A DNA stretch of 64,000 bases from Natronospira bacteriovora (GTDB lineage Bacteria; Pseudomonadota; Gammaproteobacteria; Natronospirales; Natronospiraceae), in assembly GCF_030848495.1 (NCBI RefSeq), contig NZ_JAVDDT010000006.1, forward strand, positions 62,001 through 126,000, written 5' to 3'. The position numbers and the translations under genes are program-made. How positions within the stretch are numbered: position 1 is the stretch's first letter; each line of letters starts with the position of its first letter. Shown piece by piece: positions 25,270 through 33,995 of the stretch. The notes under the pieces are model-generated. The model was not told the origin of the DNA. It ran no database searches and worked only from the letters and a program-made list of their open reading frames with translations.

Positions 25270-25980
25270 ATGGTTAACCGATGGTTGCGGCGGCTGGAGG
25301 CGCTGCTGCTGCCGCATCAATGCCTGGTCTGCGGGGCCGGGGGCGAGGATGGCCTGGATCTGTGCCGGGGCTGCGGGGAGGATCTGCCCTGGAACCGCCG
25401 GCCCTGTATCCGCTGCGCCAATCTGCTGCCACCGGGCAGCCCGGTGAACAGCGAGTGCGGAAAATGCCAATCCGGGGAGACGCCGGCCGGCTTCGACCGC
25501 ATCCACGCGCCCCTGCTCTACGACTTTCCGGTGGATCGCCTGATCCAGTCACTCAAGTTCGACGGCCGCCTGCCGCCCGGGCGCATGCTGGGTGAGCTGT
25601 GTGCTCATACCTTGCTGCAGGAAGATCGACCGCGGCCGGATGCTCTGCTGCCGGTGCCCCTGCATCCCACCCGCTGGCGCGAGCGCGGCTTCAATCAGGC
25701 CCGGGAACTGGCCCGCCCCCTGTCGCGGGCGCTCAACGCCCCCATCCTCGACGGCCTCGCCCACCGCACCAAGACCGGCCCGGCCCAGGCCGAACTGCCG
25801 CTGGAAAAGCGCCGCGGCAATGTCCGTGGCCTGTTCGAGATCAGGGGGAAGGCACCGGCCCATGTAGCCATCGTCGACGACGTGGTGACCTCGGCCAGCA
25901 CCGTGGCCGAACTGGCCCGCTGCCTGAAACGGGCCGGCGCGGAACGGGTGGAGGTAATTGCCATTGCGCGGACGCCTTGA
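25270..25980 (+). CDS. comF: ComF family phosphoribosyltransferase-like protein
   Basis: ComF-family proteins (GntX in E. coli) support DNA uptake in competent bacteria or use of external DNA. The 236-residue product has an N-terminal zinc ribbon (CLVCGAG, CRGCG, CIRCA, CGKC) and a C-terminal phosphoribosyltransferase fold with the PRPP-binding motif [20 protein letters not shown] lies just upstream of the ATG. It is divergent from bioB, the standard arrangement in gammaproteobacteria. A palindromic element starts 2 bp after its stop codon. The presence of pili genes elsewhere in the window would fit competence, but that is inference. Confidence 0.92.
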   Translation: MVNRWLRRLEALLLPHQCLVCGAGGEDGLDLCRGCGEDLPWNRRPCIRCANLLPPGSPVNSECGKCQSGETPAGFDRIHAPLLYDFPVDRLIQSLKFDGRLPPGRMLGELCAHTLLQEDRPRPDALLPVPLHPTRWRERGFNQARELARPLSRALNAPILDGLAHRTKTGPAQAELPLEKRRGNVRGLFEIRGKAPAHVAIVDDVVTSASTVAELARCLKRAGAERVEVIAIARTP

Positions 25981-25982
25981 AT

Positions 25983-26428
25983 GGGACCACGAAATGGACA
26001 CGAGATAAAACCAAAAAAGAAAAAACATTTTTTAGCCACAGATGAACACGGATAAACACAGATGTTTGGCCGTGCTTGTTGTGGGGCCGTGCGGCTTCGG
26101 TGGGGCCGTGCCGGGTGGTGGACCCGCCGGCGCGGCATTAGGGATGTGGGAGCGGCGTCCGCCGCGATGGGGGTCGGCTAAACCCTGTTCGCGGCGGACG
26201 CCGCTCCCACACCTGATCAGCACCCGCAGTGCCAAACCCTATTTCGTGTCCATTTAGTGTTCATTTTCGTGGTCCAAATTTCCTGCCATCCCCACGCACG
26301 GCCCCACCGAATCAGCACGGCATCACCCCAAGCACGGCCCAAATCTAGCGTGCATTTCGCGTCCATCTCGCGGCCAAATGTTTTAAAGGTTTTATCTCGT
26401 GTGCATTTCGTGTCCATTTCGTGGTCCC
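25983..26428. repeat. nested palindromic element 6, full copy (comF-lysA)
   Basis: This copy lies between convergent comF and lysC-lysA and touches both ends. The outer GGGACCACGAAATGGACACG is mirrored at 26395-26428. The second layer is mismatched: the left side carries TTAGCCACAGATGAACACGG, while the right side carries the mirrored CGCGAGATGG / AACATTTGGCC type. The third layer is GTGCGGCTTCGGTGGGGCCG with mirrored GGCACGGCCCC at about 26295-26340. The centre is an inverted pair of REP-like GTGGGAGCGGCGTCCGCCG cores near 26148-26168 and 26190-26212. The module swap shows that the layers can change independently. Confidence 0.9.
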
Positions 26429-26435
26429 AAGCCCA

Positions 26436-29024
26436 TCACTCAATGACAATCTCAGCGGCCGGGTCGCGGAGGTTGTATTGGGAGCTCATGACGCGGCCGT
26501 AGGCGCCGGCGTTGGCGATGGCGATGACGTCGCCTTCGTGGCATTCGGGCAGCAGGCGGTCGTTGCCGAGTACGTCGCCGGTCTCGCAGATGGGGCCGAC
26601 CACGGTAGCCGGGGTGCCGGCGGGTTCGTCGGGGCGGGAGAGGTTGGCGATGTCGTGCCAGGCGCCGTAGAGGGCCGGGCGGATCAGGGAGTTCATGCCG
26701 GTCTCGATGCCCACGTAGCGGGCCTCACCCTTGCCCTTGGTCTGGGTGACGCGGGCAATCAGCACGCCAGCGCGAGCCACCAGGTAGCGGCCCGGTTCCA
26801 GCCACAGGCGCTTGCCCGGGAAGGCACGCGCCACGTCGGCTAGGGAGGCGTCCATGGCGGCGGTGTCCAGGGGGTCGTCACCGGTTTTTTCCACCACGCC
26901 AAGGCCGCCGCCCAGATCGAGGATTTCCACCTCGGGGAAGTGCTCGGCCGCTTCGCCCAGCACCCGGGCGACCTCGCGCCAGTTCTCGGCCGTGCGGATG
27001 CCGCTGCCGCTGTGGGCGTGCAGGCCGACCACGCGGGCGCCGGCCGCCGCCACCCGCTCGGCGGCTTCTTCCAGCTCGAACAGGGGAATGCCGAACTTGG
27101 ACTGGCTGCCGGCGGTGCGCACGTGCTTGTGGTGACCACGGCCCTGGCCGGGGTCGAGGCGCAGGAAGATATCCCGGCCACGGAACAGTTCCGGCCAGTG
27201 CTTCAGGGGGTGGAGGTTGTCCAGGGTCACCCGTACGCCGGCTTCCAGACCGAAGACGTATTCCTCGCGCGGGGCGAAGTTGGGGGTGAACAGGATGCGC
27301 TCGGGGTCGATGCCCGGGCGGTGCTCGAGGACCTGGCGCACCTCGCCGGGGGAGACGCATTCGAAGCCGAAACCGGCGGCGTCCACCTGCTCGAGAATGC
27401 GCGGATGGGGGTTGGCCTTGACCGCATACAGCACCCGGTCCACCGCCTTGAGCCCGGCCAGTTCATCGATGGCCAACTGCACCGAGGGCAGGTGATAGAC
27501 AAAGGCCGGGCCGGATTCGGTGGCCAGGGCCAGCAGGCGTTCCCGATCCTGCCACCACCAGTGGGCGCTGCGCGGAATGATCGCCGGCCGGGGCTCACGA
27601 TCAAACAGCTGCTGCCAGGTGGGGCCGAGTACCGGGTCATCGGGCACGGTGTGGATCAGGCTGCGATGCAGTTGCTCGACCAGGCGCGGGGCCTCGCCGG
27701 CCTCGATCACGGCGGTGAAGTTGAGGTCATTGGCGGCCTGGCTGAGGAGGTGGATGCGACGCTCCTCGAACATCTCCAGGGCCGGGCCAAGCTGGTGCAG
27801 GATGGAGCGGATGCGCCGCCCCACCAGGCTCACCGTGGCGCAGTTCTCGATCAGGCGGGCGCGGCAGAAGGTGGACAGCTCCTCCAGCAGGGCATTGAGG
27901 GCATCGGCGCCGAGATCATTGGCACCGGCATCCAGGGAGACGGTGACGTTGGTCTCGGAGGTGGAGACCAGATCCACCGAGACCCCGTGCTGGCGGAAGC
28001 ATTCAAAGGCCCGGGCCAGGAAGCCGACCTCCTGCCACATGCCCAGGGTTTCCATGGACACCAGCACCACGCCGTCGCGGCTGGAAATGGCCTTGACCCG
28101 GGCCTCGGTGTCGCCGCTGCCGGGGCCGATCTCGGTGCCGGCCATGGCTGGGTCCGGGGTGTAGCGCACCTGCAGGGGAATGCCGTGGCGGCGCACCGGG
28201 GCGATGCAGCGCGGGTGCAGGATCTTGGCTCCGGTGGTGGCGATCTCCTGGGCCTCGTCGTAGTCCAGGCGCTTGAGCAGACGGGCCGTGGGCAGGGCGC
28301 GCGGATTGGCACTGAACAGGCCGGGCACATCGGTCCAGATTTCCAAGCGGCTGGCACCCAGACGGGCGGCGAGATAGGCGGCCGAGGTGTCCGATCCGCC
28401 CCGGCCCAGCAGGGCCGGACCGCCCTCGGGATGGCGGGCGAAGAAGCCCTGGGTGAGGATGAGGTTGCCCCGCCCGGCCAGCCAGGCGCGGCCAGCCTCG
28501 TCCGGGCCGTCATCGCAGACCGCCGAAAGCCAGTCGGCCGCCGGCATGTTGCGCGGACGGATGGCCAGCAGCTCGGTGGGATCCACAGCCTCCGGCGCCA
28601 GGCCCGCGTCGGCGAGCCGGGCACGGGCAATCACCCCGGCCAGGCGCTCACCCACCACCATGGCGCGGGCACGCACCCGCGGGGTGACCTCGCCGATCAG
28701 GCGCGCCCCTTCCAGCAAGCGGGACAACTCATCCAGCTGGGCGTCGAGAGCCTCGCCCACGTCACCCAGGCCCATCTCGGCGGCCAGGGCCCGGTGACGC
28801 TGACGCAGGCTATCCACCACCTCGGCCGGCACCACGCTGGCGATGTCATCCAGGGCGCCGGCAATGGTGTCGGAGACCCCGGCCAGGGCCGAGTGCACCA
28901 GCAGAACCCGTTCACCGTCCCGTTTTCGCTGGCCCACCACGGACTCGATCTTTTTCCAGTTGTCACTGGACGAGACGCTGGTACCACCGAACTTGAGAAC
29001 GACGAGGGGACTGCTTGGATCCAT
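26436..29024 (-). CDS. lysC-lysA: bifunctional aspartate kinase / diaminopimelate decarboxylase
   Basis: This fusion enzyme holds the first and last steps of lysine synthesis: phosphorylation of aspartate and decarboxylation of meso-diaminopimelate. The 862-residue product has an aspartokinase half (KFGGTSV at residues 11-17, GRGGSDTSAAYLAA) with ACT-like regulatory repeats (VSMETLGMWQEVGFLARAF, TNVTVSLDA). The PLP-dependent decarboxylase half has the PLP lysine in AVKANPHPR (Lys536), the HAHSGSGI region and CETGDVLG. Such fusions are known in Xanthomonadales and relatives. The ATG at 29024 has AAGGAG 9 nt upstream; an open extension to 29120 crosses a terminator. Upstream lies a lysine-rich mini-ORF and an intrinsic terminator, suggesting attenuation. 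Confidence 0.96.
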   Translation of the reverse strand: MDPSSPLVVLKFGGTSVSSSDNWKKIESVVGQRKRDGERVLLVHSALAGVSDTIAGALDDIASVVPAEVVDSLRQRHRALAAEMGLGDVGEALDAQLDELSRLLEGARLIGEVTPRVRARAMVVGERLAGVIARARLADAGLAPEAVDPTELLAIRPRNMPAADWLSAVCDDGPDEAGRAWLAGRGNLILTQGFFARHPEGGPALLGRGGSDTSAAYLAARLGASRLEIWTDVPGLFSANPRALPTARLLKRLDYDEAQEIATTGAKILHPRCIAPVRRHGIPLQVRYTPDPAMAGTEIGPGSGDTEARVKAISSRDGVVLVSMETLGMWQEVGFLARAFECFRQHGVSVDLVSTSETNVTVSLDAGANDLGADALNALLEELSTFCRARLIENCATVSLVGRRIRSILHQLGPALEMFEERRIHLLSQAANDLNFTAVIEAGEAPRLVEQLHRSLIHTVPDDPVLGPTWQQLFDREPRPAIIPRSAHWWWQDRERLLALATESGPAFVYHLPSVQLAIDELAGLKAVDRVLYAVKANPHPRILEQVDAAGFGFECVSPGEVRQVLEHRPGIDPERILFTPNFAPREEYVFGLEAGVRVTLDNLHPLKHWPELFRGRDIFLRLDPGQGRGHHKHVRTAGSQSKFGIPLFELEEAAERVAAAGARVVGLHAHSGSGIRTAENWREVARVLGEAAEHFPEVEILDLGGGLGVVEKTGDDPLDTAAMDASLADVARAFPGKRLWLEPGRYLVARAGVLIARVTQTKGKGEARYVGIETGMNSLIRPALYGAWHDIANLSRPDEPAGTPATVVGPICETGDVLGNDRLLPECHEGDVIAIANAGAYGRVMSSQYNLRDPAAEIVIE

Positions 29025-29083
29025 CTTCCTGCTCCTTGCGTAAATGACGCCTTCGAAGAAGGCTCGATCGTTTTTCAGGCAAT

Positions 29084-29111
29084 AAAAAAAGCCGGCGCAG
29101 AGGCCGGCTTT
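29084..29111 (-). terminator. intrinsic terminator in the lysC-lysA leader
   Basis: The 9-bp stem AAAGCCGGC-6 nt-GCCGGCTTT is followed on the minus strand by a run of seven T in total, a strong rho-independent terminator. It lies 60 bp upstream of the lysC-lysA start codon and 30 bp downstream of the mini-ORF stop. A terminator inside the leader of a biosynthetic gene is the usual sign of attenuation. Its left arm could alternatively pair over 5 bp with GCCGG at 29130-29134, a weak antiterminator. Confidence 0.85.
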
Positions 29112-29141
29112 CTCATGCAATTCGCGTTTCCGGCGTGCGCA

Positions 29142-29213
29142 CTAGCGGGCAGAGCCCAGCTTTTTGCTGACCTCTTTCTTCTCCACTTTGCGTTTGGCGC
29201 ACATGCCGATCAT
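29142..29213 (-). CDS. putative lysine-rich leader peptide (23 aa)
   Basis: This is a 23-residue open frame with six lysines, four of them in two KK pairs (KRKVEKKEVSKK). Its stop codon is 30 bp upstream of the intrinsic terminator that precedes lysC-lysA on the same strand. Ribosome stalling at lysine codons could then control read-through, as in his, thr or trp attenuators. A weakness is that no good ribosome site is visible before the ATG, and the possible antiterminator pairing is short. It could instead be an unrelated small basic protein. I found no lysine riboswitch in the short leader. Confidence 0.42.
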   Translation of the reverse strand: MIGMCAKRKVEKKEVSKKLGSAR

Positions 29214-29290
29214 GGTCTGGTTTCGGGTCTTTGTGGTTTCCGAGGGGGCGTAATGTAACCGGATTTTGGGGCCGGGGGAAGGGATTAAGG

Positions 29291-29907
29291 TTTTTTTAGC
29301 CACAGATGAACACAGATGGACTCAGATGTGGGCCATGCCTGGAGGGCCGCCGTGCTGATTCGGAGGGGCCGTGCCTGGGGGTGGCAGGGGATTTGGACCA
29401 CGAGATGGACACTAAATGGACACGAAATAAGGGCTGGCACCGTGGGTGCTGACTGCCCGCTGTGGGAGCGGCTTTCAGCCGCGATTCCAATTGCCCGGTT
29501 GGCACGCCGACTGTTTTCTGAAAAATCGGTACTGAAGCCGGGCCGGTGTTGTTTACACAAAGATCACAGAGATCACGGAGGACACGGAGCGGGAGGTTGC
29601 TGGGGGCTTCGACGAATGCCGCGTGTCGCTGATGGTGAATTGGCCTTAGAAGGCTTGATCGCGGCTGAAAGCCGCTCCCACAACGTGTAGAGAACGGCCT
29701 GCCAACTTAGGGATTGTTATCGCGGCTAAAGCCGCTCCCACAGCGGGCAGTCAGCACCCGCCGTGCCATCCTCTGGCACGGCCCCTCCGAAGGAGCACGG
29801 CATCACCGAAAGCACGGCCCACATCCGTGTTTATCTGTGTTCATCCGTGGCCAATATTTTTTTGGGTTTTATCTCGTGTCCATTTCGTGTCCATTTCGTG
29901 GTCAAGG
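29291..29907. repeat. nested palindromic element 7, long copy (LPP20 gene-lysC leader)
   Basis: This is the longest copy, about 617 bp, holding no supported gene. It starts TTTTTTTAGCCACAGATGAA, then GGGCCGCCGTGC / GATTCGGAGGGGCCGTGCC, then a left GGACCACGAGATGGACAC module, then a REP-like core near 29460-29482. An irregular centre (about 29485-29657) includes a different 11-13 nt periodic stretch (CACAAAGATCACAGAGATCA near 29553-29572) and no clear coding. Two inverted REP-like cores follow near 29659-29681 and 29718-29740, then mirrored GGCACGGCCCCTCCGAAG and outer modules ending 11 bp from the next stop codon. Confidence 0.85.
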
Positions 29908-29917
29908 TTTTCGCCGT

Positions 29918-30496
29918 TCATTCCCCACCGCGGCGGCGTTCCAGGGCGCGGTCCATTTCTTCGCGGGCCATGCTGTGGCGGAACTGTTCCCAGAGCACGG
30001 CTTCGTCCTGGGCGGCCACGGGGCGTTCGCTGGCGGCGAGGATGTCGTCGAAGAGCTGGCGCATGGTGGATTCGCCCATCACCAGCATGGTGCACAGCTG
30101 GCGGCGCTCGTTGATGGTTTCGTAGCCGGTGCGGGCCACGCGCAGGCCGCTCAGGGTCTGGTCGGTAAGCTGGCGGGAGACGCTCTGGAAGGTGGAGCCG
30201 GAAACGGCCTCGCCGTCGGCGGTGCGGGTCTGCTGCTGGTAGGTCTCGTCCATGGACTCCACCGAGACTTCGATCTGGGCGGCCATGGCCTGGCGGGTCA
30301 GGGCCACCGCTTCATTGCGGTCGATGGAGAACTGCTCGGAGGCCGGCACGCACTGGGTGGCGGCCAGGCCGTCACTGACCTGGCTCTGGGGGTCGGCGAC
30401 CCAGTCCGGGATATGGTCTTCCGGGCGTTCCTCGGGGCCAGCACAGGCGGCCAGGGCCATGGCAATGCCGCTGATGATGATGACGTTTCGGATCAT
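29918..30496 (-). CDS. LPP20-like lipoprotein (192 aa)
   Basis: This is a predicted outer-membrane lipoprotein with signal sequence and lipobox (MALAACAG). The mature part begins PEERPEDHIPDWVADPQSQ and has an alpha/beta region with EAVALTRQAMAAQIEVSVESMDETY, as in the LPP20 family. Start ATG 30496 has AGGAG 9 nt upstream. It is the last of four minus-strand lipoprotein genes (COG3014-like, LpoB-like, two LPP20-like). LPP20 proteins are linked in some bacteria to flagellar or outer-membrane assembly; its exact role here is unknown. A palindromic element begins 11 bp after the stop codon. Confidence 0.8.
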   Translation of the reverse strand: MIRNVIIISGIAMALAACAGPEERPEDHIPDWVADPQSQVSDGLAATQCVPASEQFSIDRNEAVALTRQAMAAQIEVSVESMDETYQQQTRTADGEAVSGSTFQSVSRQLTDQTLSGLRVARTGYETINERRQLCTMLVMGESTMRQLFDDILAASERPVAAQDEAVLWEQFRHSMAREEMDRALERRRGGE

Positions 30497-30507
30497 GACG
30501 GTTCTCC

Positions 30508-31527
30508 TCACAGAAAGTGGATGAGCTGTTCACCCAGGGCCTGACCCAGGCTCTGCCCCAGGCGGGCCAGCACCCGGTCTTCGGCCAGTCCGGGATCGGT
30601 GGAACCTTCCCGGACGCGGTGTTCGAACTGCCCCAGCAGACGGCCTTCGGCATTGCGCACCTCAACCCGGCCTTCGGCAAAGGCGAAGTGATCGGGGCCG
30701 CGCTGGACAAGACGCAGGTCCAGGGAGCCGCCAATCACCAGGTCGGGCTCGCCCGTGCCGCCCACGCGCAGGCCCTGTTCCAGCAGGCCACGGCGCAGCC
30801 CGCCCAGCACCCGCTCGGACATGCCGCTGCCGTCCAGCTCGATGTGCAGGCTGTCCAGGGCATCACTCAGGCGACGCAGTATGTCGGCGTGAGAGTCGGC
30901 CAGTGGTGGACGATTCAGGGGCTGGGTGGAGACCAATCGCAACTGGTCCTCGATCTCGCCGCCCCGGGCAATCAGCTCCAGCGCCGGCCGCAGACGGCGG
31001 ATGGTGTCGAGACGGCCCTCGCCCGCCGCGTCGCGGCGATAGTCGTCCAGGCGGTTGCGCAGCTGATTGAGTTCACCGGACAGGCGCAGGGTGGCCATGG
31101 GCCGGTCCAGCCGGACCAGGGCGTAGAGGGTGTCCTGGTTCGGATCGATGGCGATGTCCGCCACGCTCATTTCATCCAGGGTGGTGGGCGGAATACGGGT
31201 GCGCACTTCCTGGAAGAAGCCACGGGTCACCGGCCCGTCATCCTCCTGGCGCACCCGCTCGATCCAGCTGCGGGTTTCGCCGCTGACCTCCACCCGCAGG
31301 CTCTGGATCAGGTCGCTGCGGGCCCGTTCGGTGGCCACCCGGCGGGCCTCGGCGCGATCGCCGCGCAGGGGGGCGGAACCCACGCCATAGGCGTAGCGCA
31401 TGTCGTGGGGCGTGGCCAGCACCCAGTCCGGCACTGTCGGCCCGCTTTCCTCCGGCGTGGCGGCACAGGCCAGCAGGGCCGTGAGCAAAGGCAGCAGGAG
31501 AAGGGGGTGGAAACGGGAACGCTTCAT
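30508..31527 (-). CDS. LPP20 family lipoprotein (339 aa)
   Basis: This is a lipoprotein with signal peptide and lipobox LLACAA. After TVPDWVLATPHDMRYAYGVG comes an LPP20-type domain (residues about 30-135) with the RAEARRVATERARSDLIQSL helix. A second part (residues about 200-330) resembles the first domain of LpoB/CsgG-like proteins (PDLVIGGSLDLRLV). It ends 11 bp before the shorter LPP20 gene and follows the LpoB-like gene by 14 bp, so all are probably one operon. The function is likely envelope biogenesis (inference). Confidence 0.82.
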   Translation of the reverse strand: MKRSRFHPLLLLPLLTALLACAATPEESGPTVPDWVLATPHDMRYAYGVGSAPLRGDRAEARRVATERARSDLIQSLRVEVSGETRSWIERVRQEDDGPVTRGFFQEVRTRIPPTTLDEMSVADIAIDPNQDTLYALVRLDRPMATLRLSGELNQLRNRLDDYRRDAAGEGRLDTIRRLRPALELIARGGEIEDQLRLVSTQPLNRPPLADSHADILRRLSDALDSLHIELDGSGMSERVLGGLRRGLLEQGLRVGGTGEPDLVIGGSLDLRLVQRGPDHFAFAEGRVEVRNAEGRLLGQFEHRVREGSTDPGLAEDRVLARLGQSLGQALGEQLIHFL

Positions 31528-31541
31528 GGCTCAGCCCCCGC

Positions 31542-32192
31542 TCAGAAACCGCGCCGGGCGCGGTGCATGACCTTCTGGATCTGCTTCTGGCCGTTCCAGA
31601 CTTCGATATTGCTTTCCAGGTCCACCAGCTTGAGGTCCACCTGATAGAAGGTCACGCGGGTGCCGTCCAGGCGGTCCTGGAAGGAATTGATGGTGCCGGT
31701 CAGGGCATAGTCCGCCCCCAGCTCGCGCCCCATGCGGGCACGGGTTTCCTCGTCGGCGTAGAACTCCTGGTCGCGCCGCTCTTCGCGCAGATCCTCGCGC
31801 TCGGCACCGCCGGCGACGAAATCCACCCGCCCGGCCCGGATCAGCTCCCGGCGCAAATCGTTGATGAAGGTATCCACCGGAATGTGCTCATGGGAGCGGT
31901 TGCGGACCGACTGGATGATCACCCGGGGACGGTCACGGTCCGGGTTGTCGGCACGGAAGCGATCCACCCAGGGGAAGGTGAGCATGTCCTCGATCATGGC
32001 CTCGGAGACCAGTCGGGAATCGGTGGCATTCCAGCGATCGGTGAGATCGATCTGCTCATCGGCATCAACGCGGGTGACCTGGGTGCCCCCGCCACAGGCG
32101 GCGAGCAGCATCGCCGCAATCAGCAGCGACGCCACCAGGCCCAGCGGCCGGAAACGGGTGGTGGATACGGACATGGTTCCTGCTCCCATCAT
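31542..32192 (-). CDS. LpoB-like penicillin-binding protein activator lipoprotein
   Basis: LpoB-type lipoproteins reach from the outer membrane to activate a peptidoglycan synthase in E. coli. This product of about 216 residues has a lipobox (MLLAACGG) and then VIIQSVRNRSHEHIPVDTFI, RELIRAGRVDFVAGG and ADYALTGTINSF, which match the LpoB/COG3417 pattern. The start could be ATG 32192 (GAGGGGAAG upstream) or ATG 32174 (GGGAG upstream). It lies between the COG3014-like gene and the LPP20 genes, the same combination seen in other gammaproteobacteria. Whether it acts on a PBP here is inference; mrcA in this window is distant and LpoA-type in E. coli. Confidence 0.84.
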   Translation of the reverse strand: MMGAGTMSVSTTRFRPLGLVASLLIAAMLLAACGGGTQVTRVDADEQIDLTDRWNATDSRLVSEAMIEDMLTFPWVDRFRADNPDRDRPRVIIQSVRNRSHEHIPVDTFINDLRRELIRAGRVDFVAGGAEREDLREERRDQEFYADEETRARMGRELGADYALTGTINSFQDRLDGTRVTFYQVDLKLVDLESNIEVWNGQKQIQKVMHRARRGF

Positions 32193-32249
32193 GACTTCCC
32201 CTCTCGTTCTGACCCCCGTGGGGTCAATGCTATCCACGAATCATAATCC

Positions 32250-33932
32250 CTAATCGACCCGCCGGGTGCGCAGCAGCCGAATTTCACCCGGTGCCAGGGC
32301 CAGGGTTCGCTCGCGCCCGCTTTCAGGCCCCAGCCATTCGCCCCGCTCCAGGCGCAGCTCATGCTCGCCGGGAGGCAGGCGCAGACGCAGCACCCGGACC
32401 TCCGCTGGCAGGGTCTGCCAGGCGCGGGTATCGGCACGCGCGCTGGCCGAGGTGCCGATGCGCGCGGCCGCGCCCAGCAGGGCCCCGGCCAGTCCACCCT
32501 GCTCTTCCAGCTCGCGGGCGGCGGCAGCGGCAATGGTGTGACGCAGCACTTCCCGGGCCGCTGCCCGGCGCAGTTCCTCGCCGGCATTGAGCAGCAGGTC
32601 CTGGTGGCTCATGCGGGCAATGTCGTCGGCGGTATGCAGGCGGTGGGACTGGCCGTTGACCGTGAGGCGGCTGACGGAAGCCGGCCGCGGTGGCGGCCCC
32701 GGATAGGGAACGGTCACGCGCACCCCGCCCCGCATGGGGTCCAGCACCCCGAGGCCATCCAGGTCCGACCACAGGCCGCCGAGATAGAAGCTTTTCTCGA
32801 AATGCCCCAGCACCAGGCCGTCAAAGCCGCCCTGGCGGTAATGGGCCAGCAGGGCCAGGGGGCCGGTGTCGGCATACAGGGTGCGAAACCACAAATTCTG
32901 GGCGATCTGTTCTTCATGGGTGCCGGTGTGCACCGGACGCAGGGTGACGGAACGGCGAAAGCCATCCGCATACATCATGAGATTGAGTTCCCCCCGTGCC
33001 GGCAGCCGCCCCACCTGCTGGAGGATCACCACCTGGGCATCATCAATGCCGCTGGCCATGATGCGGGCCACGCCTTCCTCGCCGAAGCGGTTCAGGGCGG
33101 CCTGCTCCACCTCGTCCCAGAGGCCGGTCAGCCAGGACAGGCGCCAGGCATCCTCCCAGGCCTGGTCGACCATGCCCTGGTCCAGATCGAACTGCTCGGC
33201 ATAACCGATCTCGTACAGCTCGGCGGCGCGATGGTAGGCAATGCGGGCGTCGTCCAGATCACCGGCCATCTCGTAGAGAAGACCGGAGAGATAACGCAGC
33301 CAGGCGGCCTCGCGAAAACGCAGGCTGTCACGATCCGCCAGTTCGGCGCTGAAACCGTGGAAGGCCCGCAGCAGAAAGGACATGGACCGCTGCTGGCCAT
33401 TGTTGGACTCCTCGTACTCACCTTCCAGACGGGACAGCTCGAACAGGCGGGCATCCAGCTTGCGTACCTCCACCAGGGCCGCGTCCAGCCATTCCCGACG
33501 CTGGATGCGGTCCTCGCTCTGCTGGGCCAGGGCGGTGAAGTTCAGGGCCTGATAGTAGTGGATGTAGGCCAGCTCATAGGCCGTGCCCCGGTAGGGGGCA
33601 TTGCGGGGATGGGTCAGTGCCGAACGCAGGCCATCCCGGAAATAGCGGGTGTAGAGGTCCTCGCCGATCTGTTCGGCCTGGCTGAGCAGACGGATGCTGG
33701 CCTGGTAGTCACCCTGCAGATGGGCCAGGGCACCCTTTTCCAGGTGAAACAGCAGGCGATCGTCGCCGTCCGGATCCAGCACCGTGGCCAGGGTCTGGCG
33801 GGCGGCCTCGTAATCACCGGCATCAGCCAGGGACATGGCCTCGCCCAGCTGGTCACCATAGGTGGCGCAGCCGACCGACAGCACGCCAATCAGCGCTGTA
33901 AGCAGAGCCAGAATCCCCCGCCGTGCCTGCAT
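32250..33932 (-). CDS. COG3014-like TPR-containing lipoprotein
   Basis: This 560-residue protein begins with a lipoprotein signal (LIGVLSVGCAT). The N-terminal half has tetratricopeptide-like helical repeats (EAMSLADAGDYEAARQTLA, LAHLQGDYQASIRLLSQAE, GDLDDARIAYHRAAELYE). The C-terminal half is beta-rich with a helical stretch (ARELEEQGGLAGALLGAAAR). This architecture matches COG3014, which is found upstream of LpoB and LPP20 genes in several gammaproteobacteria. Its function is unknown and most likely lies in the outer envelope. It starts the four-gene operon, with a divergent MFS gene beyond a palindromic element. Confidence 0.83.
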   Translation of the reverse strand: MQARRGILALLTALIGVLSVGCATYGDQLGEAMSLADAGDYEAARQTLATVLDPDGDDRLLFHLEKGALAHLQGDYQASIRLLSQAEQIGEDLYTRYFRDGLRSALTHPRNAPYRGTAYELAYIHYYQALNFTALAQQSEDRIQRREWLDAALVEVRKLDARLFELSRLEGEYEESNNGQQRSMSFLLRAFHGFSAELADRDSLRFREAAWLRYLSGLLYEMAGDLDDARIAYHRAAELYEIGYAEQFDLDQGMVDQAWEDAWRLSWLTGLWDEVEQAALNRFGEEGVARIMASGIDDAQVVILQQVGRLPARGELNLMMYADGFRRSVTLRPVHTGTHEEQIAQNLWFRTLYADTGPLALLAHYRQGGFDGLVLGHFEKSFYLGGLWSDLDGLGVLDPMRGGVRVTVPYPGPPPRPASVSRLTVNGQSHRLHTADDIARMSHQDLLLNAGEELRRAAAREVLRHTIAAAAARELEEQGGLAGALLGAAARIGTSASARADTRAWQTLPAEVRVLRLRLPPGEHELRLERGEWLGPESGRERTLALAPGEIRLLRTRRVD

Positions 33933-33995
33933 GGATGAGAACGCCTCAATCGCCAGCTATCGAAAGGCAAGGATATCAAGAGCGGGCGGGGGACG

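Noticed and set aside
25247-25280. BirA-like operator (TGTAAACC-N16-GGTTAACC) between bioB and comF
   Set aside because: The spacer is longer than the usual 14-15 bp, and the second half matches poorly (6 of 9). It also lies on the comF start codon and beyond the hexamer hairpin from bioB.
29459-29740. CRISPR-like array in the long repeat at 29.3-29.9 kb
   Set aside because: The repeated units are palindromic REP cores at irregular distances and in opposite orientations, without uniform spacers.
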